Assembly (NCBI RefSeq): GCF_014699075.1
Contig: NZ_JACXAB010000022.1
Location: 1-64,000 of the forward strand
Direction: 5' to 3'
Source of the DNA: Microvirga sp.
Lineage (GTDB): Bacteria; Pseudomonadota; Alphaproteobacteria; Rhizobiales; Beijerinckiaceae
DNA: 64,000 nucleotides
In this document: positions 45,306 to 54,567 of the stretch, in pieces
How positions within the stretch are numbered: position 1 is the stretch's first letter
Layout of the letters: the number at the start of each line of letters is the position of its first letter
Translations under genes and position numbers: made by a program
The notes under the pieces: model-generated
What the model was told of the DNA's origin: nothing
What the model saw: only the letters and a program-made list of their open reading frames with translations
Databases searched by the model: none

Positions 45306-45806
45306 ATGCGCCTTGCTCTCTCCATGCGCCACGCCGCCCTGGCCATTGCCCTGGGTGCTGCGGCCACTGTCGGCGGGGCGCTCGTGTTCGAACACGTCTT
45401 CGGCTACGTTCCCTGTAAGCTCTGCCTCACCCAGCGTAATCCCTACTATATCGCCATCCCGCTTGGCCTTGCGGCGGCTCTCCTGCCGCCGCGCTGGACC
45501 AGGGCAGGCCTGTGGCTTCTCGCCCTGACGTTCATCGTGAGCGCGGGGCTCGGCGCCTATCATGCGGGGGTCGAGTGGGGCGTGTTCGCGGGGCCGAGCG
45601 ATTGCGGCGGCGGGGCGGGCCAGGGCGCGGGCAATGTGGGCGATTTCCTGAACCAGCTCCAGAACACCCGCGTGGTCAGCTGCACGGAAGCGGCCTGGCG
45701 GTTTCTCGGCCTGTCGCTGGCGGGATGGAACGTGCTGATCTCGCTGGCGCTTGCGGCCTTCGCCGCCCGGGCGGCGGCCGGCAAGGGCTTCTGTCTCGGA
45801 CGGTAA
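45306..45806 (+). CDS. dsbB: disulfide bond formation protein B (DsbB)
   Basis: DsbB re-oxidises DsbA using quinone. The 166-aa protein has four predicted helices. The first redox pair is Cys37-Cys40 (PCKLC) after the first helix, and the second is Cys100 and Cys126 in the other periplasmic loop, spaced further apart than in E. coli. GAGGAGAGGA precedes the ATG. The adjacent YqaA gene is likely co-transcribed. Confidence 0.9.
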   Translation: MRLALSMRHAALAIALGAAATVGGALVFEHVFGYVPCKLCLTQRNPYYIAIPLGLAAALLPPRWTRAGLWLLALTFIVSAGLGAYHAGVEWGVFAGPSDCGGGAGQGAGNVGDFLNQLQNTRVVSCTEAAWRFLGLSLAGWNVLISLALAAFAARAAAGKGFCLGR

Positions 45807-45826
45807 AGTCTCTAAGATCCGTGGCC

Positions 45827-46396
45827 TTACGGCTCCAGTTCGCTGTCCCAGTAGAGATAGTCCATCCAGCTGTCGTGGAGATAGTTCGGCGGGAAGAGAC
45901 GGCCGTTGGAGTGGAGATCGTGGATCGTCGGAGCGAAGGGGCTCTGCCGGGGCCACATCTCGACCTCGCGGGGCAGCTTGTCCCCCTTCTTGAGATTGCA
46001 GGGGGCGCAGGCGGCGACGACGTTTTCCCAGGTGGTCTGCCCGCCCTTGGACCGGGGAATGACGTGATCGAAGGTGAGGTCCTCGCGAATGCCGCAATAC
46101 TGGCAGCTGAAACGGTCGCGCAGGAAGACGTTGAAGCGGGTGAAGGCCGGGTGCCGGGACGGCTTGACGTAGGTTTTTAAGGAGATGACCGAGGGAAGGC
46201 GGAATTCGAAGGTCGGACTTCGCACGACCTTGTCGTATTCCGACACGATATTGACCCGGTCGAGGAAGACCGCCTTGATCGCATCCTGCCAGCACCAGAT
46301 GGACAGGGGATAATAACTCAAAGGCCGGTAGTCGGCATTGAGGACGAGGGCCGGGCAGGCCTCCGGTCGCACAACAGGTTGGACGTGTATCGTCAC
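45827..46396 (-). CDS. HNH endonuclease family protein
   Basis: This 189-aa protein has an HNH fold: Cys98, Cys101, Cys130 and Cys133 form a zinc site, Asp110-His111 is the catalytic His motif (LTFDHVIPRSKGG) and Asn125 follows. The N-terminal half (ALVLNADYRPLSYYPL onward) is the conserved block of the chromosomal HNH protein found across alphaproteobacteria. It is not near phage or restriction genes, so it is probably a housekeeping DNA repair-type protein; its exact role is unknown. Confidence 0.88.
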   Translation of the reverse strand: MTIHVQPVVRPEACPALVLNADYRPLSYYPLSIWCWQDAIKAVFLDRVNIVSEYDKVVRSPTFEFRLPSVISLKTYVKPSRHPAFTRFNVFLRDRFSCQYCGIREDLTFDHVIPRSKGGQTTWENVVAACAPCNLKKGDKLPREVEMWPRQSPFAPTIHDLHSNGRLFPPNYLHDSWMDYLYWDSELEP

Positions 46397-46541
46397 CTCA
46401 CCTCCTCTTCACATAAGAGAAGACTAATTCCCGTATCATTAGACTATAGGGAGTGTGACGCCGTTGTGAAGATCAAAGGCTCAGACGTCTGTGACGCACC
46501 CACAGGGATGTGGTGCGTTTCCGAACCCTCGGAAGGGACGT

Positions 46542-47423
46542 CTAGCGCGTCGGAACCGGCTTCTCGCCCCGGTAATCGTAGAAGCCGCGCTTCGTCTTCC
46601 GGCCGAGCCAGCCGGCCTCCACGTATTTCACCAGAAGCGGGCAGGGGCGGTATTTGGAATCGGCAAGGCCCTCGTGCAGCACCTGCATGATCGACAGGCA
46701 GGTGTCGAGACCGATGAAGTCGGCGAGCTGGAGCGGGCCCATGGGATGGTTGGCGCCCAGCCGCATGGCCGTGTCGATGGCCTCCACGGATCCCACGCCC
46801 TCATAGAGGGTGTAGATCGCCTCGTTGATCATCGGCAGGAGGATGCGGTTGACAATGAAGGCCGGGAAGTCCTCGGCGGCCGTCGAAGTCTTGCCGAGCT
46901 TGTGGATGAATTCCTTGGACGACTCGTAGGTGGCGTCGTCCGTCGCAATGCCGCGGATCAGCTCGACGAGCTGCATCACCGGCACCGGGTTCATGAAGTG
47001 AATGCCGATGAACTTCTCGGGGCGATCCGTGGCGGCTGCGAGCCTTGTGATGGAGATCGACGAGGTGTTCGTGGCCACCATGGCGTCGGGCCGGAGCGAC
47101 GGGCAGAGGTTGGTGAAGATCTTGCGCTTCACCTCCTCGTTCTCAGTCGCGGCTTCGATGACGATGTCGCAAGCGCCCAGATCGTCATAGGTGCGGGCAG
47201 GCTTGATGCGCTCGAGCGCCGCCTGCCGGTCGGACTCCGAGATGGTGCCCTTGGACACCTTCCGGGCCATGTTGCCGTTGATCGTGGCCAGGCCGGTATT
47301 GATCCGCTCTTCCGAGAGGTCATTGAGGCGGACGTTCAAACCTGCAAGCGAGCACACATGGGCGATGCCGCTGCCCATCTGTCCGGCGCCGATCACGCCA
47401 ACCGTCTTGATCTCAATGCCCAT
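46542..47423 (-). CDS. 3-hydroxybutyryl-CoA dehydrogenase
   Basis: This 293-aa NAD-dependent dehydrogenase converts 3-hydroxybutyryl-CoA to acetoacetyl-CoA. The N-terminal Rossmann motif is GAGQMGSG. The catalytic His is in GIHFMNPVPVM with conserved Glu and Asn nearby, and the C-terminal domain ends GRKTKRGFYDY. The ATG at 47423 gives the usual length; an upstream TTG would add seven residues. It lies just downstream of etfA on the same strand, which suits electron transfer from beta-oxidation. Confidence 0.93.
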   Translation of the reverse strand: MGIEIKTVGVIGAGQMGSGIAHVCSLAGLNVRLNDLSEERINTGLATINGNMARKVSKGTISESDRQAALERIKPARTYDDLGACDIVIEAATENEEVKRKIFTNLCPSLRPDAMVATNTSSISITRLAAATDRPEKFIGIHFMNPVPVMQLVELIRGIATDDATYESSKEFIHKLGKTSTAAEDFPAFIVNRILLPMINEAIYTLYEGVGSVEAIDTAMRLGANHPMGPLQLADFIGLDTCLSIMQVLHEGLADSKYRPCPLLVKYVEAGWLGRKTKRGFYDYRGEKPVPTR

Positions 47424-47496
47424 CGATCTGCTGCCTGCATCCAACCGTCACAGCGGCCGGGCGGAGGTTCCGCCCGGTCCGTCATTATTCCTGACC

Positions 47497-48444
47497 TTAT
47501 TGACCGGCTTTGGTCAACTCATCCTTCAGTTCAGGGAGGATGGTGAAGAGGTCGCCGACAAGGCCGTAATCGGCCACCTGGAAGATCGGGGCCTCCTCGT
47601 CCTTGTTGATCGCCACGATCACTTTGGAGTCCTTCATACCGGCCAGGTGCTGAATGGCGCCTGAAATGCCGACCGCGATGTAGAGGTCGGGCGCCACCAC
47701 CTTGCCGGTCTGGCCCACCTGCCAATCGTTGGGGGCATAGCCCGCATCGACGGCCGCGCGCGAGGCGCCCATGGCGGCACCCAGGGTGTCGGCGATCGGC
47801 TCGATATACTGCTTGAAGGCGTCGGCCGAGCCGAGCGAGCGGCCGCCGGAGATGATGATCCGGGCCGAGGTCAACTCGGGCCGGTCGTTCTGGGCGATCT
47901 CCTCGCCCTTGAAGGTCGACAGGCCTGAATCCTCGGCGGGGCCGACAGCCTCGATTGGGGCAGAGCCGCCCTCGCCAGCCGCAGCCTGGAAGGCAGCGGT
48001 GCGCACGGTGATCACCTTCTTGGCGTCGGTAGCCTGCACGGTCTGGATAGCGTTACCGGCATAGATCGGGCGCTCGAAGGTGTCGGGCGACACCACCTTG
48101 ATGATGTCGGAGACCTGCATCACGTCGAGGAGCGCCGCCACGCGGGGCATCACGTTCTTGCCCTTGCTGGTGGCAGGGGCCACCAAGGCATCGTAGGAGC
48201 CGGCCAGCGAGACGATGAGCGCCGCAGTCGGCTCGGCAAGCTGGTGCTCGTAAGCGGGCGCCTCGGCCAACAGCACCTTCTCCACGCCCTCGAGCTTGGA
48301 AGCGGCTTCAGCCGCGGCACGGGCGTTGGAGCCGGCCACCAGCACGTGCACGGGGGCACCGAGCGCCTGTGCGGCGGAGAGGGCCTTGTGGGTGGCGTCC
48401 TTCAGGTGAGCGTTGTCGTGCTCGGCAAACAGCAAGGTGGTCAT
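47497..48444 (-). CDS. etfA: electron transfer flavoprotein alpha subunit
   Basis: EtfA binds FAD and, with EtfB, carries electrons from acyl-CoA dehydrogenases to the quinone pool. The 315-aa product has the FAD motif SGAIQHLAGMKDSKVIVAIN and GGRSLGSADAF. It starts 15 bases after the etfB stop. The operon order etfB-etfA-hydroxybutyryl-CoA dehydrogenase is standard. Confidence 0.96.
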   Translation of the reverse strand: MTTLLFAEHDNAHLKDATHKALSAAQALGAPVHVLVAGSNARAAAEAASKLEGVEKVLLAEAPAYEHQLAEPTAALIVSLAGSYDALVAPATSKGKNVMPRVAALLDVMQVSDIIKVVSPDTFERPIYAGNAIQTVQATDAKKVITVRTAAFQAAAGEGGSAPIEAVGPAEDSGLSTFKGEEIAQNDRPELTSARIIISGGRSLGSADAFKQYIEPIADTLGAAMGASRAAVDAGYAPNDWQVGQTGKVVAPDLYIAVGISGAIQHLAGMKDSKVIVAINKDEEAPIFQVADYGLVGDLFTILPELKDELTKAGQ

Positions 48445-48459
48445 TGTTTCTTGTCCTTC

Positions 48460-49209
48460 TTAGAGCACGCCGGCTTCGACTTTGAGCTTCTGGACGAGTT
48501 CGGCCACGGAGCCGACCTTCACGCCGGCCTTGCGGCCGCCGGGCTCGGCGGTCTTAACCACCTTCAGGCGCGGCGCCACGTCGACGCCCAGCGTCTCAGG
48601 CGAGGTCTCGTCGAGCGGCTTCTTCTTGGCCTTCATGATGTTGGGCAGGGACGCATAGCGCGGCTCGTTGAGGCGCAGATCCGTGGTGACGATGGCCGGC
48701 AGCTTCAGGCCCACCGTCTGCAGGCCGCCGTCAACCTCGCGGGTGACGTCGATGGAGCCCTCGCCCACATTGACCTTGAACGCGAAGGTGCCCTGCGGCC
48801 AGCCCAGCAGCGCTGCCAGCATCTGGCCGGTCTGGTTGGCATCGTCATCGATGGCCTGCTTGCCCATGATGATGAGATCAGGCTTTTCCTGCTCCACCAC
48901 CTTGGCCAGGATCTTGGCGACGGCGAGCGGCTCCACGGTGGCGTCGGTCTTGACCAGGATGCCGCGGTCGGCGCCCATGGCGAGCGCGGTTCGGATGGTC
49001 TCGCCCGCCTGCTGCGGGCCGATGGACACGGCGACGATCTCGGTGGCCTTGCCCTGCTCCTTCAGGCGAACCGCTTCCTCGACGGCGATCTCGTCGAAGG
49101 GGTTCATGGACATCTTGATGTTGGCGAGTTCCACGCCGGACCCGTCCGGCTTCACCCGGATCTTCACGTTGTAGTCCACAACCCGCTTCACACAGACAAG
49201 AAGCTTCAT
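48460..49209 (-). CDS. etfB: electron transfer flavoprotein beta subunit
   Basis: EtfB (249 aa) binds AMP and forms the heterodimer with EtfA. It starts [19 protein letters not shown] and contains the ETF-beta signature [11 protein letters not shown] and the AMP-site residues around [13 protein letters not shown]. The ATG has GAGGAC just upstream. Upstream extension of the frame is not supported. Confidence 0.96.
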   Translation of the reverse strand: MKLLVCVKRVVDYNVKIRVKPDGSGVELANIKMSMNPFDEIAVEEAVRLKEQGKATEIVAVSIGPQQAGETIRTALAMGADRGILVKTDATVEPLAVAKILAKVVEQEKPDLIIMGKQAIDDDANQTGQMLAALLGWPQGTFAFKVNVGEGSIDVTREVDGGLQTVGLKLPAIVTTDLRLNEPRYASLPNIMKAKKKPLDETSPETLGVDVAPRLKVVKTAEPGGRKAGVKVGSVAELVQKLKVEAGVL

Positions 49210-49312
49210 TCGACTGTCCTCACCAAAGGTCGGGTCCGGATATGGCCGATAACGGGCCCTCCGGACATATAGGAAAAAGGCGGATGGGACCGTAGCTTCC
49301 AGGCCCCGATTG

Positions 49313-50020
49313 TCAACGCGGCGCCTGCAGTTCCTGCGCCTGAACGCGGGCAAGCACGGGGTCGTAGCGACGGCGCATGAGTGGAGTGAGAATAGCGCCC
49401 ACGAGAAAGCCGCCAAGATGGGCGAACCAGCCGACGCTGTCGTCGCCGCCTAAGAAGGCTGAGGCGAACTGGAGGGCGAACCAGAAGCCGATGGTCCAGT
49501 AGGCCGGCAGGTGCAGCGGAATGCCCTTGAGAAAGAGGCCCCAGATCTTCACCCGCGGATAGAGGATGAGATAGGCCGCCACCACCCCGGACACGCCGCC
49601 CGAGGCCCCGATCAGGGGGCGGTGGGGCTCCGGGGTAATGAAGGCATGGGCGAGGCTCGCGGCCGTGCCGCAAAGCAGAAAGAACGCGACGAAGCGCAGG
49701 TGCCCCATGGCATCCTCCACGTTGTCGCCGAACACCCACAGGAACAGCATGTTGCCGATCAGGTGGAACAGGGATCCGTGCAGGAAGATGTTCGTGGCGA
49801 GCGTCAGCTCCACCGGCACGAAGGGATAGCCCTCGGGCAGCGCCTCCGTGCCAAACAGAACCGAGGGGATGAAGCCCAGGCCGCCCACCATCGCATCGGG
49901 ACCCGGTGGGACATAGAAGGTGACGACATAGGCGACGATGCAGAGGCCGATCAGACACCGCGTCGCGAGCGGCGTCTTCATGTGCTTGAGCGGGACGCCG
50001 TCGTGAAGCGGGAGAAACAT
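49313..50020 (-). CDS. rhomboid-family intramembrane serine protease
   Basis: This 235-aa membrane protein has six or so helices. The catalytic pair is Ser140 in GASGGVSG and His201 in WFAHLGGF, and HLIGN with His86 and Asn90 is the conserved oxyanion helix. It should cut within membrane spans of other proteins. The ATG at 50020 has AGGAAG six bases upstream. It follows the cobalamin adenosyltransferase gene by ten bases, probably sharing its transcript. Confidence 0.92.
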   Translation of the reverse strand: MFLPLHDGVPLKHMKTPLATRCLIGLCIVAYVVTFYVPPGPDAMVGGLGFIPSVLFGTEALPEGYPFVPVELTLATNIFLHGSLFHLIGNMLFLWVFGDNVEDAMGHLRFVAFFLLCGTAASLAHAFITPEPHRPLIGASGGVSGVVAAYLILYPRVKIWGLFLKGIPLHLPAYWTIGFWFALQFASAFLGGDDSVGWFAHLGGFLVGAILTPLMRRRYDPVLARVQAQELQAPR

Positions 50021-50030
50021 GTTCTGCTTC

Positions 50031-50606
50031 CTACCGGTTCTGTCCCGGCACCCAGAGCACGTCGAGCGCACCCTTGTCGTTGACATAGCGGGATGCGACG
50101 AACAGGAAATCGGACAGGCGGTTCAGGTATTTCACCGCTTCCGGGGAGACCTTCTCGTCCGGCTTTTCCGTGAGCTCGACCACATGACGCTCCGCGCGGC
50201 GGCAGATGGTGCGGGCGAGATGCAGCGCTGCGGCGGCTGGCGTGCCGCCCGGGAGCACGAAGGAGCGGAGCACCGACAATTCGCTGTTCAAGCGATCGAT
50301 CTCCTGCTCGAGGCGGTCCACCTGGGCTTGCGTGATGCGCAAGGGTTCGTAGGGCAGGGGCTTGTCCGTCTCCACCGTTGCGAGATCGGCGCCGAGATCG
50401 AACAGGTCGTTCTGGATGCGGCCCAGCATCGGGTCGATTTCGTGATCCGCCGTGTGAAGGCGGACCAGCCCGATGCAGGCATTGGTCTCGTCCACCGTGC
50501 CATAGGCCTCTATGCGAAGGTCGTGCTTGGGGCGGCGCCCTCCGGCGGCAAGCGCGGTGGTGCCGGTGTCACCGGTGCGGGTATAGATGCGGTTCAGAAC
50601 GACCAT
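50031..50606 (-). CDS. cob(I)alamin adenosyltransferase, PduO/MMAB type
   Basis: The enzyme adds adenosyl to cobalamin, supplying cofactor for methylmalonyl-CoA mutase and others. The 191-aa protein has the ATP-binding start RIYTRTGDTGTTALAAG and the central GTVDETNACIGLVR; the late LNRLSDFLFVASRYVN motif is diagnostic of the PduO family. It lies in an apparent run twin-TM, deacylase, adenosyltransferase, rhomboid on one strand. Confidence 0.93.
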   Translation of the reverse strand: MVVLNRIYTRTGDTGTTALAAGGRRPKHDLRIEAYGTVDETNACIGLVRLHTADHEIDPMLGRIQNDLFDLGADLATVETDKPLPYEPLRITQAQVDRLEQEIDRLNSELSVLRSFVLPGGTPAAAALHLARTICRRAERHVVELTEKPDEKVSPEAVKYLNRLSDFLFVASRYVNDKGALDVLWVPGQNR

Positions 50607-50631
50607 GAAAGGCCTGACAGGTTAGGATTCG

Positions 50632-51240
50632 CTAGAAGGAATACCCAACCCGCGCGCCGACATTCGTCAAGCCTCTATTCTCGTCCGAGCAGGTGCCGCC
50701 GTCGGACAGGTGCTCGATGGTCGCCATCACGCTCCAGTTGGCGGAAAGCCGCACGCCCACCGAACCGGATTCACGAAACAGCGGTGAGCAGCTTAACGTC
50801 TGACGATCCGAGAGCGGATGAGAGGAGTCCTTGCCGTTGTGGATGGCGCCGCCGAAGCTGCCTTCCACGAAGATGTTCGGCGTGACGTCGATCGTCCAGG
50901 ACAGGCCCGCATAGGCGAAGCTGGTGCGGTCGTCGAAATTCAGGCTGCCGCCGATGTGCGGCCGGGGAATGAAATAGCTGGTGAAAAGGTCCGATGTGGT
51001 GAAGGGCTTATCGAACAGGATTTCGCCGGTCAGGTTGGCCGAGCCATCCCGTCCTTCGCGTCCCCAGGGATCCTGAGCCGACAGCCCAAAACGGAATTCC
51101 GACAGGATGCTGGCTTGAGATGACATTTGGGAGGTGTCGGCCTGTCGCTTGAAATCGGAGCCCAAAGCGCCTGCCGATCCCATGAACAGGACCAGAAGAC
51201 TCAGGCCTAGGGCCGGGCTGGTGCGCATTAAAAGGTCCAT
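50632..51240 (-). CDS. PagL-like lipid A deacylase (acyloxyacyl hydrolase)
   Basis: This 202-aa outer-membrane barrel candidate has a signal peptide of about 27 residues. The C-terminal catalytic region MATIEHLSDGGTCSDENRG contains His177, Ser179 and nearby Asn188 and Asn193, matching the PagL pattern of His-Ser with an acid or Asn. It ends in aromatic RVGYSF, as barrels do. PagL removes a 3-O-acyl chain from lipid A. Assignment rests on this signature and length. Confidence 0.78.
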   Translation of the reverse strand: MDLLMRTSPALGLSLLVLFMGSAGALGSDFKRQADTSQMSSQASILSEFRFGLSAQDPWGREGRDGSANLTGEILFDKPFTTSDLFTSYFIPRPHIGGSLNFDDRTSFAYAGLSWTIDVTPNIFVEGSFGGAIHNGKDSSHPLSDRQTLSCSPLFRESGSVGVRLSANWSVMATIEHLSDGGTCSDENRGLTNVGARVGYSF

Positions 51241-51424
51241 AACTCAATAAAAATTAAGGCCAAAAGGCTACGCCGTTATGGCTAACGATCTCTTAATACA
51301 AACCGTGGCGAAAACGTGTCAATACGGAGATGCCCGGAGCGTTAACCGGACAGGTGATGCCGGTTGTCCACGCTTATGAACGATCCGGCGACTTGCCTTG
51401 CGGGATCTTACGCATGGGAAATAC

Positions 51425-51616
51425 TCAAGCAGCTCTCCACCAGATCACGCCCATGATGACGATGATGGCGACGAACTGCAGCAGGACGCGCAGTCGCATG
51501 AGATGCTGCGACCGATTGGCATTGCCGCCGCGCAGCATGTTGAAGAGACCGAGAAGCAACACCAGAGCGACAGCGACAACCGCTATCGGCACAAGAAGAT
51601 CGACAAAACCGGACAT
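51425..51616 (-). CDS. twin-transmembrane (HIG1-like) small membrane protein
   Basis: This 63-aa protein has two hydrophobic segments (about 7-25 and 43-60) joined by a short basic loop (RGGNANRSQHLMRLRV). This is the layout of the alphaproteobacterial twin-transmembrane/HIG1 domain family, often seen near cobalamin adenosyltransferase. Its relatives in mitochondria modulate respiratory supercomplexes; the function here is unknown. Confidence 0.78.
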   Translation of the reverse strand: MSGFVDLLVPIAVVAVALVLLLGLFNMLRGGNANRSQHLMRLRVLLQFVAIIVIMGVIWWRAA

Positions 51617-51691
51617 CGTGATTCCATGAAGAGGTTCGGGCGACCCTGGCCCGAACCTTTAGGAGAGACAAGGGCCGCGTTGACCCTGATA

Positions 51692-54304
51692 TCAGTTTCT
51701 GCGCAGCAGCCGCTCGAAATACTCGAGTTCTTCCTGCGCTCGCGAGGGATCGCCCAGCTTGCGTCGCAATTCCTCGAGGATCTGCTGGGCGCGCTGCGCC
51801 GGTGACGCACCGGCACTGGGCACCTCGACGCGGCCATCGGAGTAGTCCCTGTTCCGCAACGGGCGTCCCAGAGGGTCGTTGTCGCGCTGGCCTGCCTGCT
51901 GGTTGCCCTGTGGATTGCCCTGGCCCGGCTGGTCGCCCGCCTGCTCGTTACCCTGGCCTTCGCCCTGTTGCATCTGCTGCATCTGCTGGGCCATGCCCTG
52001 CATGCCGCGCCGGAGGCTCTCGAGAGCCCGGCCCTGGGCATCGACGGCCGGACCGTCCTGGCCCTGGCCGAGAGCGCCCTCGGCATCGCGCATGGCCTGC
52101 TCAGCCTCGCCGAGGCCTTGCTCGCCCTGCATGCCCATGCCCTGCATGCGCCGTTGAAGCTCCTCCAGCCTTTCCCTCAGGGCCTGCTGCCGCTGCTTGA
52201 GGCCTAGGGGATCCTGGTCCGGCCCTGCCTGGCCGTTCTCGCCTGGCTCCTGGCCTTCGCCCTGCTCGCCTTGCTGGCCCTGTTGACCGGGCTGGCGCTG
52301 GCCTTGCTGACGTTGGCCCTGTCGCTGACCCTGCTGGCGCTGGCCGTTGCGGTCGCCCTGCTGCATGCGCCGGTTCTGCCCGTCGCGGAAGGTCTCATCG
52401 CGCAGGTTCTGCTGCTCGCGCGCCATGTCCTCCATGTCCTGCATGGCCTGGTTCATCTCGCGGCCGAGAGGGTCGGTCATGCGGCTGTTGGGTTGGGCGG
52501 TCTGGAGGTTTTCGAGAATGTTGCGCAGCTGTTCGAGCAGGCGCTGGGCCTCGGCCACGTCGCCGCGGCGCATGGCCTCTTCCATCTGCTTCAGCATGCG
52601 GTTGAGGTCGTCCTGCGAGATTGTCCGGTCCGGTGCGCGCTGGTTCTGGTTCTGCGACTGCTGCTGGTTCTGCTGCATGCGCTGGGCGAATTCCCGCAGG
52701 AACTTGTCCATGGCCTGACGCAACTCCTCGGTGAGGCGGCGCATCTCATCGTCCGTCGCCCCCCGTTCCATGGCCTCCTTCAGGCGCTCCTGGGCGGCGC
52801 GCAGCTCCCGCTCCGCATCGGACAACCCGCCATCTTCGATCTGCAGCGCCATGGTCCAGAGCCAGTCGGCCACATCCAGCAGATCCTGATCGGTCTTGGC
52901 AACCCGCAGGCGCTCCGTTCCCGTGCGCAGCCCCATGAACACCCCCCATTGCGGGGTGTACTGATCAGGCGCGATCAGCAGCGCGTCGAGCGCCACCTGC
53001 ACGCGCTTGCGGTCGTCGGGCGCGAGCACCAGGTTGCGCCGCTGCTCCACCAGGGCCTTGGCGAGCGGGTTGGTGAAGGGGCGCTGCGGCAGGGTGAAGG
53101 TGATCTTCTCACTTAGCCCTTCTTGGCCCGCCTCGTCCTTGGCCTTGAGCTGGATCGTCACCGGCGCGCCGGCCCAGGCATGGTTGGTGAGATCGACGGG
53201 CGACTTGGTGTCGGGCGCATTCTCCTCGTGACTCGGCAGCGTCAGGGTCAGCTGCGGGGCGGCCACGAGGGAGCGGCCCCGGCTGTTGTCGGCCTTCTCC
53301 ACGGCGCCTTCCAGAGCGCTGATTCCGTAGTCGTCCTTGCCCTTGTAGGAGAGGGTGAAGGTGCCGCGTGCATTCACCTCCGGCGGGGTGGTGAAGGCGA
53401 TCTCGGGCATCCGGTCGGGAGTGGCCTCGATGGTCAGCGTCACGCTCTGGGCAAAGCCCGTGCTGACCGTCAGCTCGCTGGAGCCCTCAAGCGTATAGCG
53501 CTCCTCGCGCATGTCGGTGCGCTGGCTGGCCTTGGGGGGCAGGGGGGTGAGCCCCTTGCCCGGCTTGACCTCGGCGCTGCCTTCGCCGGCGATGCGGATC
53601 ACCACCGTCGAGTGAGCCGGCGCCCGCAAGTTCTGCCCGCGGGCAAGATCGATCATGAGAGGCGGCGTGCGGGTGTAGAGAGGCGGGTCGATCCAGCCGT
53701 CGATGCGGAAGGAGGCCGTTGCCGTCTCCGGATCCCGCCAGTCGAAGGCCGCGGCGAGGCGCGAGCCGATCTCGGGACCCGCCACGAAGGCGCTCGTCAC
53801 CAGGGCGAGCAGGCCCGCGGCCCGAAAGGCATAGCGGTCGCGCCGCGGCATGTCCGGCCGGGGCAGACCGACCCGCATCCGGCTGACCGCCTCTTCCGCA
53901 CGCTTGCGATGAAGAGCCCAGAGCGCCCGGGTGCCCGGATCGGCGGACCCCATGGCAAGCGAGTCGTCGAGGGCGCGCGCCGGGCCGGTCGTGAGGCCGG
54001 TCTCCCGGTCGAGCCGGTCGAGGGCTCTGGTCCGGTTCGGCATCCTCAGGCGCACCAAGGGCCAGAGCGACAGAAGGAAGGCGGCCGCGAACAGGCCGAG
54101 CCCGATCGTCCGCCACAGGACAGGCAGATCGAGCCAGAGGCCGAGCCAGGACAGGGTGAGGAACAGCACGACGATAGCGAGCGGCAGCCAGAGCCGGGGC
54201 CAGGCCTCCTCCCACCAGAGGGACCAGCGCGCATGAGTCACAAGGCGGCCGAACCGCTGGTTCAGCCGGCTCTGCCCAGATGTCGGGTTCGGGCCTTCGC
54301 TCAT
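51692..54304 (-). CDS. TIGR02302 (DUF4175) membrane protein with Gln-rich region
   Basis: This 870-aa protein starts with two membrane helices (about 35-85), a large soluble middle and a long Gln/Gly-rich segment (about 615-800) full of QGQRQ, QQGQ and GQQG runs. The TIGR02302 family is restricted to Hyphomicrobiales-type bacteria, and its role is unknown. The C-terminal REELEYFERLL-type end is conserved in the family. The ATG at 54304 is chosen over a TTG nine bases earlier. It lies upstream of the twin-TM gene on the same strand. Confidence 0.85.
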   Translation of the reverse strand: MSEGPNPTSGQSRLNQRFGRLVTHARWSLWWEEAWPRLWLPLAIVVLFLTLSWLGLWLDLPVLWRTIGLGLFAAAFLLSLWPLVRLRMPNRTRALDRLDRETGLTTGPARALDDSLAMGSADPGTRALWALHRKRAEEAVSRMRVGLPRPDMPRRDRYAFRAAGLLALVTSAFVAGPEIGSRLAAAFDWRDPETATASFRIDGWIDPPLYTRTPPLMIDLARGQNLRAPAHSTVVIRIAGEGSAEVKPGKGLTPLPPKASQRTDMREERYTLEGSSELTVSTGFAQSVTLTIEATPDRMPEIAFTTPPEVNARGTFTLSYKGKDDYGISALEGAVEKADNSRGRSLVAAPQLTLTLPSHEENAPDTKSPVDLTNHAWAGAPVTIQLKAKDEAGQEGLSEKITFTLPQRPFTNPLAKALVEQRRNLVLAPDDRKRVQVALDALLIAPDQYTPQWGVFMGLRTGTERLRVAKTDQDLLDVADWLWTMALQIEDGGLSDAERELRAAQERLKEAMERGATDDEMRRLTEELRQAMDKFLREFAQRMQQNQQQSQNQNQRAPDRTISQDDLNRMLKQMEEAMRRGDVAEAQRLLEQLRNILENLQTAQPNSRMTDPLGREMNQAMQDMEDMAREQQNLRDETFRDGQNRRMQQGDRNGQRQQGQRQGQRQQGQRQPGQQGQQGEQGEGQEPGENGQAGPDQDPLGLKQRQQALRERLEELQRRMQGMGMQGEQGLGEAEQAMRDAEGALGQGQDGPAVDAQGRALESLRRGMQGMAQQMQQMQQGEGQGNEQAGDQPGQGNPQGNQQAGQRDNDPLGRPLRNRDYSDGRVEVPSAGASPAQRAQQILEELRRKLGDPSRAQEELEYFERLLRRN

Positions 54305-54493
54305 GGTAACCAAGTCTCCCGCTGCACCACACGTGCAGACGCCCCCGTAAGGAAGCTAGCACGGCCGCCCTGCATGACCAGCGGTCAAATCGGCACGGAG
54401 GTTCAAGAAGAGGTGACCGGGGCTTTTATGAAAACGCGGCTGAAACGGCCTGGGTTCACGGCTGTGACGGGAGGCCTGGAGCGGGGAAATTCC

Positions 54494-54523
54494 TTGACGT
54501 CAACGGTCCCAAGACGATACATT
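54494..54523 (+). promoter_or_regulatory. candidate promoter of the cadherin/RTX gene
   Basis: TTGACG (54494-54499) and TACATT (54518-54523) are 18 bases apart, within an AT-rich tract (54515-54552, with ATTATTT repeats) that is unlike the rest of the window. The nearest gene, at 54568, starts 45 bases on. A -35 of five matches and a weak -10 give moderate support. Confidence 0.45.
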
Positions 54524-54567
54524 ATTTCAATAATAACATAATTACATTATTTGTTCGGGGCGCTTCC

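Noticed and set aside
47459-47490. Hairpin GGGCGG/CCGCCC between etfA and the dehydrogenase gene as a terminator
   Set aside because: Short stem and no T tract on either strand; the genes look like one operon.
53123-54541. 472-codon open frame antisense to the TIGR02302 gene
   Set aside because: It has the same shadow character; the opposite strand encodes a recognised family and keeps its start and stop.
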